Source: Haladaptatus sp. R4
GTDB lineage: Archaea > Halobacteriota > Halobacteria > Halobacteriales > Haladaptataceae
Reading direction: 5' to 3'
NCBI RefSeq assembly: GCF_001625445.1
Contig: NZ_LWHG01000002.1
Coordinates: 1-64,000, forward strand
DNA length: 64,000 nucleotides
Shown here: one piece after another, positions 58,843 through 64,000 of the stretch
How the letters are laid out: the number at the start of each line of letters is the position of its first letter
Numbering within the stretch: the stretch's first letter is position 1
Translations under genes and position numbers: made by a program
The notes under the pieces: generated by a model
What the model was told of the DNA's origin: nothing
What the model saw: the letters and a program-made list of their open reading frames with translations, nothing else
Database searches by the model: none

Positions 58843-61292
58843 CCGACTCCAACCCCTCGCGCCGAAAACGGGTTTCGACGCGCCTACGACGGGTCGTGCC
58901 GTTCAGAATCCGTCGAAGCTACGCGGCGCGGTTCGGTGCGGTGTTGTTCGCCATCCTCGTCCTCATCGCCGCCAGCGGGGCCTACATCCACTTCGATACG
59001 AAAGACCTCGTGGCGGGCCAAACGGACAAGGAGATACGAAACGCCGCGAAAATCGAAGCCGACTCGCTCGACGCGTGGGTTTCGAAGAAACGCTCGACCG
59101 ACCGTTTCCTCGCCTCGGTGATCGGCAAGGAGACGTCGAACACCGACCGGCAGACGTTCATCGAAAAGCAACTGGTGGACATGCCGTCCGATGTCCGAGC
59201 GATCCATTACTTCGACCGGAACGGCACCGTACTGGCGAGCACCGACGAGCAGTTGATCGGGACGCGAGTCGGCGTCTCGGACGCGGCGTGGGCGAACCAG
59301 TCGCTCATGTTTCCGACGCGGGACACGGTCCGCATCACGTCGCCGTACGAGGCGAACGGCGAACCGGTGACCTCGTTCGTGACACCGACCACGGATTCGT
59401 CCCGTCTGGTTATCCTCACGGTGTCCCTGTCGGAACGCTCTCACCTTCTCTCGTCGCCCACGACGACCGGTGACGTGACCATCGTCAACGGGCAGGGGAC
59501 GGTCCTCCTCGACAACCGAAACGTCGGGCTGATGAACTCGTCCCCGGGCGTGTTCGATTCGGCCATCGAGAACGGGTTGGCCGGTCACAGCGACATTCAA
59601 CACGTGTCCACCAACGGCTCGTCGTCGGTGATGGCCTACACGCCGGTTATCGGCACGGATTGGGTGTTGCTGTATCACGTTCCCAAGAGGACCGCGTTCG
59701 CACTCCAGACCCACGTCACGAAGAATATCGGGATTCTGGTGTTGATGGCGATTCTCTCGCTGTTGGCGGTCGGTCTCACCATCGGCCGCGGAACGGCGAA
59801 ATCACTCGAATCCGTCTCCGAAACGGCCGACCGCATCGCGGCGGGCGAACTCGACGCCGACCCGCCAGAGACGAACCGGGAGGACGAGATGGGGCAGTTG
59901 TACGGATCGTTCGAGTCGATGCACGACTACCTGAACACGGTCGCGGATCAAGCCGACGCGCTCGCACGACAGGAGTTCGACGCGCCGGTGTTGGACGAAT
60001 CGGTTCCCGGCGCGTTCGGCGAGACGCTCGAACGGATGCGCGACGACCTGCGGGTGATGGTTACCGACCTCGAACGCTCCCGCGCCGAAGCGGAGGAGGC
60101 GAAAGCGGACGCCGAGGCGGCCCAAGCGGATGCCGAAAAAGCGCAGACCGAGGCGGAAGCCGCGCAGGCTGATGCGGAACGGCTCAACGCGGCGCTCGAC
60201 CGGAAAGCCACCGAGTTCAGCGACGTGATGGAAGCGGCCGCCGACGGCGACCTCACTCGGCGAATGTCGACCGAGAGTCCCACCCAGTCGATGACCGACA
60301 TCGCGGAGGGATTCAACGAGATGATCGACGAACTCGAAGGGACGATTCGCAGCGTCAACGAGTTCGCCGAGGACGTCGCGGCCGCGAGTCAGGAGGTGAC
60401 CGCGAGCACCAACGAAATCGAACGGGCGAGCGAGCAGGTGACGGAATCGACGCAGATGATGTCGGACGGCGCAGTCGAGCAGTCCGACCGCCTCGAACGG
60501 ACGTCCGGGGAGATGGCGGAACTGTCGGCGACAATCGAGGAGGTCGCCGCGTCCGCCGAACAGGTGGCACAGTCGGCCCGGCGGACCGAGGCGCTCGGCC
60601 AGGACGGTCGCGAGGCGGCATCCGACGCCATCGACAAGATGTCCGTTATCGAATCCGGAACGGACGAAGTGGTCGATGGGATGGAGGAACTGGCGGTCGA
60701 AATCGACCGCATCGGCGACATCGTGGACCTCATCCGTTCCATCGCCGACCAGACGAACATGCTCGCGCTGAACGCCAACATCGAAGCGGCGAACGCCGAC
60801 GGCGATACGGAAGGGTTCGAAGTCGTCGCAAACGAGGTCAAGGAGTTGGCGAACGAGACGAAGGAGGCGGTGGGTGACATCGAACGGCGTATCAACACGG
60901 TGAGCGAGCGGGCGAACGTGACCGTCGAAAACGTGCAGGAAACCCGTGAGGCGGTAGTTGACGGGTCCGACACCGTTCACGAGGCACAGGAGTCGTTGCA
61001 GTCCATCGTCTCCAAGGTGGAGGAGACGACCGGCGGCATCGCCGAGATAAACCACGTCACGGACGAGCAGGCGACGACGACGGAGGAAGTCGTCGCCGCC
61101 GTGGACGACGTGACGCGGATCAGCGACGAGACGGCCGCCGAAGCCGAGGACGTGGCGGCCGCCGCCGAGGAACAAACCGCCTCCGTCAGCGAAGTGGCGA
61201 GGAGCGCCGAGGCGCTCGCCGAACAGGCCGAAGCGCTCGCCGCGACGGTCGATGACTTCACCGTGAGTTACGGCGGCGACTCGACGAACTGA
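58839..61292 (+). CDS. Methyl-accepting chemotaxis transducer (Htr) with dCache-type sensor
   Basis: An 817-residue transducer from ATG 58839. TM1 is ~31-52, an extracellular domain (~55-295, dCache-like) follows, then TM2 (~298-318), a HAMP domain (IGRGTAKSLESVSETADRIA) and a second HAMP-like coil. A signalling domain with the invariant hairpin IADQTNMLALNANIEAANA and the Glu-rich methylation helices completes it. The gene is translationally coupled to the binding lipoprotein, so the pair should bind a solute and steer the flagellar (archaellum) motor through CheA/CheW encoded elsewhere. A repetitive Glu/Ala segment (AEEAKADAEAAQADAEKAQ) is at ~410-440. Confidence 0.95.
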   Translation: MTDSNPSRRKRVSTRLRRVVPFRIRRSYAARFGAVLFAILVLIAASGAYIHFDTKDLVAGQTDKEIRNAAKIEADSLDAWVSKKRSTDRFLASVIGKETSNTDRQTFIEKQLVDMPSDVRAIHYFDRNGTVLASTDEQLIGTRVGVSDAAWANQSLMFPTRDTVRITSPYEANGEPVTSFVTPTTDSSRLVILTVSLSERSHLLSSPTTTGDVTIVNGQGTVLLDNRNVGLMNSSPGVFDSAIENGLAGHSDIQHVSTNGSSSVMAYTPVIGTDWVLLYHVPKRTAFALQTHVTKNIGILVLMAILSLLAVGLTIGRGTAKSLESVSETADRIAAGELDADPPETNREDEMGQLYGSFESMHDYLNTVADQADALARQEFDAPVLDESVPGAFGETLERMRDDLRVMVTDLERSRAEAEEAKADAEAAQADAEKAQTEAEAAQADAERLNAALDRKATEFSDVMEAAADGDLTRRMSTESPTQSMTDIAEGFNEMIDELEGTIRSVNEFAEDVAAASQEVTASTNEIERASEQVTESTQMMSDGAVEQSDRLERTSGEMAELSATIEEVAASAEQVAQSARRTEALGQDGREAASDAIDKMSVIESGTDEVVDGMEELAVEIDRIGDIVDLIRSIADQTNMLALNANIEAANADGDTEGFEVVANEVKELANETKEAVGDIERRINTVSERANVTVENVQETREAVVDGSDTVHEAQESLQSIVSKVEETTGGIAEINHVTDEQATTTEEVVAAVDDVTRISDETAAEAEDVAAAAEEQTASVSEVARSAEALAEQAEALAATVDDFTVSYGGDSTN

Positions 61293-61344
61293 GAACGTTT
61301 CCGCCACCATCACCGATTTATCCCGTCGAAAAGACCTACCGCGC

Positions 61345-61821
61345 ATGCATCAGCGAGCGAAGGAGTTCGAAACGCGCGCCGAGGAACGCTACGGGTTCGA
61401 CGTGGACGTCCACGAGTTTCCCGAAGGGACGAAAACAGCGGAGGACGCCGCCGACGCAATCGGTTGTGACGTCGCACAGATCGCCAGCAGCCTCGTCTTT
61501 CGTGCCGATGGTGATCTCGTCATCGCCGTGACCAGCGGTGCGAACCGCGTGAGCGAGGAGAAGTTGGCCGCGTTGCTCGACGTCCCCGCGTCGGCGGTCG
61601 GGATGGCCGACGCCGACGCGATACGGGAGGCGGTTGGCTGGTCCATCGGCGGCGTTCCGCCGTTCTGCCACGACGCCGACGCCCCCGTCTATCTGGACGA
61701 GACCCTGACCGACTTCGAAACCGTTTGGGCCGCCGCAGGGACGCCGAAAGCCGTCTTTCCGATCACGCCGGAGGAACTGAAAACGTATGCCGAGGCGACG
61801 GTCGCCGACGTGAGCGAGTAG
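61345..61821 (+). CDS. YbaK/EbsC-type aminoacyl-tRNA deacylase
   Basis: A 158-residue YbaK/ProX-like editing domain. KTAEDAADAIGCDVAQIASS, FRADGDLVIAVTSGANRVSEEKL and GGVPPFCHDADAPVYLDETL are the typical conserved segments; the motif with the essential Lys/Gly region (here ADGDLVIAVTSG) deviates from canonical K45 bacteria YbaK, so activity may differ. Family members remove misloaded amino acids from tRNA(Pro) and others. The gene follows the transducer by 52 bases on the same strand and starts at ATG 61345. Confidence 0.87.
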   Translation: MHQRAKEFETRAEERYGFDVDVHEFPEGTKTAEDAADAIGCDVAQIASSLVFRADGDLVIAVTSGANRVSEEKLAALLDVPASAVGMADADAIREAVGWSIGGVPPFCHDADAPVYLDETLTDFETVWAAAGTPKAVFPITPEELKTYAEATVADVSE

Positions 61822-61865
61822 CGTCGGGCGAAAGTACAAATTCCCTTGAACTCTTACTTTCTGCC

Positions 61866-62291
61866 ATGACACTTCTCGAAACGGTGGTGGTGTTGGTCGT
61901 GGATGTCACCCTCGGGGTTTGGCTCGGGGGGACGGTCTTCTTCTCGTTCATCGGCGCGCCGACGACGTTCGACGTGCTCGGCGACGGTGCCGAAGACGTC
62001 GTTACCACCCTGTTTTCGAGATACCAAACCTTCGGTACGATACTCGGTTTTACCGCCATCAACCTAGTCGTATTCGCACAGAGCGAGGCGATGCTCGATT
62101 CGACGTCCTCGTTGTTTATCTCCCCCCTCTTGCTCGTGGCGCTGTTCGTGACCATCTACGCACAGATAGTCCTCGTTCCGAAGATGAGACGCGCCGACGA
62201 CGGATTTTTCCACTACCACCGGCGGTCGATTTTCCTGAACAGTGTGAGTATGCTCTCGCTCGTTGGCGGACTCGTCTGCTCGCACTTTTGA
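61866..62291 (+). CDS. DUF4149-like four-TM membrane protein, paralogue 1
   Basis: A 141-residue membrane protein with four helices. It opens LLETVVVLVVDVTLGVWLGG, then the conserved FFSFIGAPTTFDVLG, and ends with VLVPKMRRADDGFFHYHRRS and a last TM. The FIGAPTTFDVL and LVPKM motifs and F/HRRS loop mark the DUF4149 family of copper-resistance-D-like membrane proteins. The ORF runs back to 61725 but only ATG 61866 is sensible. A close paralogue lies at 62655. Function unknown. Confidence 0.85.
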   Translation: MTLLETVVVLVVDVTLGVWLGGTVFFSFIGAPTTFDVLGDGAEDVVTTLFSRYQTFGTILGFTAINLVVFAQSEAMLDSTSSLFISPLLLVALFVTIYAQIVLVPKMRRADDGFFHYHRRSIFLNSVSMLSLVGGLVCSHF

Positions 62292-62367
62292 TCGACTCGG
62301 ACGAAATCGCCGGTACTCACTCAGCCTCCAAAGCTAAGGGCGTTCCCGGTGAATTCGTTCGAGAATC

Positions 62368-62628
62368 ATGACGGACAAACTCGACGTTCGCGCGTTCGCG
62401 GTCGGTGGCGGGGTGATGTGGTCACTGTACGTGATGCTGGACGCGTGGATAGCACGGTTCGGGTGGGGCGACGAAACGGTCGAGACGCTCTCATCGCTGT
62501 ACATCGGTTATCGACCGACGTTCCTCGGGGGACTCGTCGGCGCAGCGTGGGGGTTCATGGACGGCGCGCTCGCGGGAGCCATCGTCGCGACGGTGTACAA
62601 CGCCCTCGCCCGCGAAGAAGAACCTTGA
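62368..62628 (+). CDS. Holin-like two-TM membrane protein
   Basis: An 86-residue protein. An N-terminal TM (AFAVGGGVMWSLYVMLDAWIA) is followed by SLYIGYRPTFLGGLVGAAWGF and GALAGAIVATVYNAL, Gly-rich. I recall such haloarchaeal proteins annotated as bacteriophage holin family, but no lysis gene is near and it is encoded between two DUF4149-like genes, so a housekeeping membrane role is likelier. Starts at ATG 62368. Confidence 0.75.
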   Translation: MTDKLDVRAFAVGGGVMWSLYVMLDAWIARFGWGDETVETLSSLYIGYRPTFLGGLVGAAWGFMDGALAGAIVATVYNALAREEEP

Positions 62629-62654
62629 TTGAGTAGTCGTCCCAACCCTCGGCT

Positions 62655-63083
62655 ATGAGCCTTCTCGGAACCGGACTCCTCGTCGTCGCGGACGCGGCGC
62701 TGGGGATTTGGCTCGGGAGCATCGTCTTTTTCTCGTTCATCGGTGCGCCGACGACATTCGACGTGCTCGACGACGACGCCGGGCAGGTCGTCAACGCCAT
62801 CTTCCCGAAATACTACGCCTTCGGGCTTGGACTGGGGTTCGTCGCGTTCGGCGCGGCCGTCATCGGGAACGCGACGGGCGCGTTCGACGGTCTCGTCGCC
62901 GCCGCGCTCGCCATCGTCGGCGTCGTTCTGAACGGCTACGCCCGCTGGGTGCTCATCCCGAAAATGGAGGCGGCGGGCGACGACGCCTTCGCACAGTACC
63001 ACAAGCAATCCATCGTCCTGAACGGCGTCACGATGCTCGCCGTGGCGGGCGGCATCGTCGCAATCGTGGCCGCGACGGTCTGA
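62655..63083 (+). CDS. DUF4149-like four-TM membrane protein, paralogue 2
   Basis: A 142-residue protein closely similar to the one at 61866: FFSFIGAPTTFDVLDDDAG, LVAAALAIVGVVLNGYARWVLIPKM and a final TM (VTMLAVAGGIVAIVAATV). Same order of helices and the same FIGAPTTFDVL and IPKM motifs, so it is a tandem duplicate with the holin-like gene inserted between. It ends 10 bases before the DUF123 gene, so the cluster may be one transcript. Confidence 0.87.
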   Translation: MSLLGTGLLVVADAALGIWLGSIVFFSFIGAPTTFDVLDDDAGQVVNAIFPKYYAFGLGLGFVAFGAAVIGNATGAFDGLVAAALAIVGVVLNGYARWVLIPKMEAAGDDAFAQYHKQSIVLNGVTMLAVAGGIVAIVAATV

Positions 63084-63093
63084 CCCCGGTACG

Positions 63094-63498
63094 ATGAAAG
63101 GAACCTACACGCTGTTGGTCGAACTCAAGGACGCAACGAAAATCGAATTCGGCGCGAAAGGCACACGGAAACTCGATTCGGGATGGTACGCCTACACGGG
63201 AAGCGCCTTCGGACAGGGTGGCTTCTCGCGTATCGCTCGTCACGGGCGGGTAGCGTCGGGCGAAAACGACGCTCGCCATTGGCACATCGATTATTTGCTC
63301 GGGCACGATGGGTCGGCATTGGTGGATGACGTTCGGACAGAGGGCGAGGACGTGGAGTGTGCAGTTGCGAGGGAATTAGGTGAGGAGGTCGAACTAGTTT
63401 CGGGAATCGGAGCTTCGGATTGTGACTGTGATACGCATCTTCATTTTTCACCCGATAGGGAGCGGTTTGAAACCGTGATTCGGCGAGCGCACGAGTGA
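63094..63498 (+). CDS. DUF123/GIY-YIG-like nuclease-fold protein
   Basis: A 134-residue DUF123 protein. MKGTYTLLVELKDATKIEFG and LDSGWYAYTGSA contain the GIY-YIG-like motif (GTY and GWYAYTG) and RIARHGRVASGENDARHWHIDYLL the conserved Arg/His loop. A cysteine-containing segment DCDCDTHLHFSPD is near the end. In other archaea the domain is fused to endonuclease III; here it stands alone. Likely a DNA-binding or nuclease protein in repair, but activity is unproven. Confidence 0.88.
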   Translation: MKGTYTLLVELKDATKIEFGAKGTRKLDSGWYAYTGSAFGQGGFSRIARHGRVASGENDARHWHIDYLLGHDGSALVDDVRTEGEDVECAVARELGEEVELVSGIGASDCDCDTHLHFSPDRERFETVIRRAHE

Positions 63499-63659
63499 TG
63501 CGAGACTGGATCTGGGAAACCGCCACAGGTTACGGTGCAGTATCCATGTGGATCGGTAGTTGCAGTCTCCGAGAAGCAAAATTTCCTTCGTAGCACACGA
63601 CCGACCGCTTTCAAACCCTTCCCATTCGTTCTTTCTCACTTCGCCGTAAGGGACACTAG

Positions 63660-63666
63660 TTTTAAT
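63660..63666 (+). promoter_or_regulatory. TATA box upstream of acyl-CoA synthetase
   Basis: TTTTAAT at 63660-63666, centred ~30 bases ahead of the ATG at 63693, suggesting a transcript with little or no leader. Confidence 0.4.
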
Positions 63667-63692
63667 CTCGCTCTCAACGAACCGTCAGGACG

Positions 63693-64000
63693 ATGGGTGA
63701 CACCGTACTCACAGACCTTTTCGCGCCGTCTCGTGTCGCCGTCGTGGGAGCCACCGAGAGCGAGGGCTCCATCGGTCGCGCAATCGTGACCAACCTCCGC
63801 GACGAGTTCGACGGCGAGACGGTGCCCGTGAATCCGAACTACGATTCGGTGTTCGGACTGGACTGCTACCCGGACCTCGCGTCCGCGCCGGACATCGACC
63901 TCGCGGTCGTGGTCGTCCCGCCGCACGTCGCGGTGGACGTGGTTCGCGGGGCGGGCGAAGCCGGTATCAAAAACGTCGTGGTCATCACCGCCGGGTTCGG
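63693..64000 (+). CDS. Acyl/acetyl-CoA synthetase (ADP-forming), N-terminal part
   Basis: The gene runs off the right edge; ~102 codons are seen from ATG 63693. The sequence is a CoA-binding Rossmann domain: LFAPSRVAVVGATESEGSIG, then VPVNPNYDSVFGLDCYPDLA and DLAVVVVPPHVAVDVVRGAG. This is the opening of ADP-forming acetyl-CoA synthetase/Acd alpha, which makes acetate plus ATP from acetyl-CoA, ADP and phosphate in archaea. Later subdomains, including the phospho-His site, lie outside the window, so acetate versus other acyl substrates is undecided. Confidence 0.88.
   Translation, partial: MGDTVLTDLFAPSRVAVVGATESEGSIGRAIVTNLRDEFDGETVPVNPNYDSVFGLDCYPDLASAPDIDLAVVVVPPHVAVDVVRGAGEAGIKNVVVITAGF

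Noticed and set aside
62368-62628. Holin-like gene as evidence of a prophage
   Set aside because: No other phage gene is nearby and the neighbours are ordinary membrane proteins; the name reflects family annotation only.
1-64000. rRNA, tRNA or riboswitch genes
   Set aside because: No cloverleaf-like, rRNA-like or known riboswitch sequence was recognised by eye; a covariance-model search (tRNAscan-SE, Rfam) would be decisive.

Overview
The window is chromosomal DNA from a halophilic archaeon. The proteins are acidic. Twin-arginine (Tat) signals and Tat-plus-lipobox lipoproteins are common. There are HTH_10 (bacterio-opsin-activator type) and Orc1/Cdc6 proteins, haloarchaeal-only small families, and stop-start overlaps (ATGA) between genes. 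A Haladaptatus-like genus is my guess from protein style and cannot be proven from this sequence alone.

Layout. 1-3300: tail of a peptide ABC transporter ATPase, a small RHH-like protein, and a two-gene tyrosine integrase module. 3336-6187: a sulfur cluster on the minus strand (two-domain rhodanese, HTH_10 regulator, YeiH-type exporter, mini membrane protein). 6266-9650: a FtsX/MacB-type ABC exporter behind a large secreted CARDB-like protein. 10596-15956: a formate-dehydrogenase-like operon with a [2Fe-2S]/[4Fe-4S] subunit, a complete molybdopterin subunit, two tiny zinc proteins and a second, frameshifted and truncated molybdopterin subunit. 16305-24329: housekeeping and lipid genes, including acyl-CoA synthetase, thiolase plus OB-fold partner, aIF-1/SUI1 and an Eis-like acetyltransferase. 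24400-26800 is visibly more AT-rich and holds a lipoprotein and a coupled Tat-protein/zincin pair that look acquired. 26843-32750: SDR, UspA, GntP permease, and a polar amino-acid ABC transporter. 32904-36984: a three-gene lipid-linked sugar operon (GT39, flippase-like, GT2). 37545-42919: a winged-helix/membrane pair, a TetR regulator with candidate operators, and two tandem cytochromes P450. 43249-48243: redox enzymes (deazaflavin-type reductase, Old Yellow Enzyme, aldehyde dehydrogenase). 48244-51337: a probable replication origin, about 1.9 kb of repeats beside an orc1/cdc6 gene. 51355-64000: transporters, a cupredoxin, a PfkB kinase, a binding-protein/chemotaxis-transducer pair, small membrane proteins and the start of an ADP-forming acyl-CoA synthetase.

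The main novelties are the origin, with at least nine same-orientation copies of a box resembling but not matching the usual haloarchaeal ORB; a four-copy dispersed two-part element with an exact 34-nt register between its halves; TetR-type palindromes on the starts of the genes flanking the tetR gene; and the signal-less zincin translationally coupled to a Tat-exported partner.

Caution: six conserved genes (FDH-like subunit 2, SUI1, Old Yellow Enzyme, aldehyde dehydrogenase, Orc1/Cdc6, PfkB) contain single-base frameshifts, seven in all. Two of them are core information-processing genes, so indel errors in the assembly are the simplest explanation.
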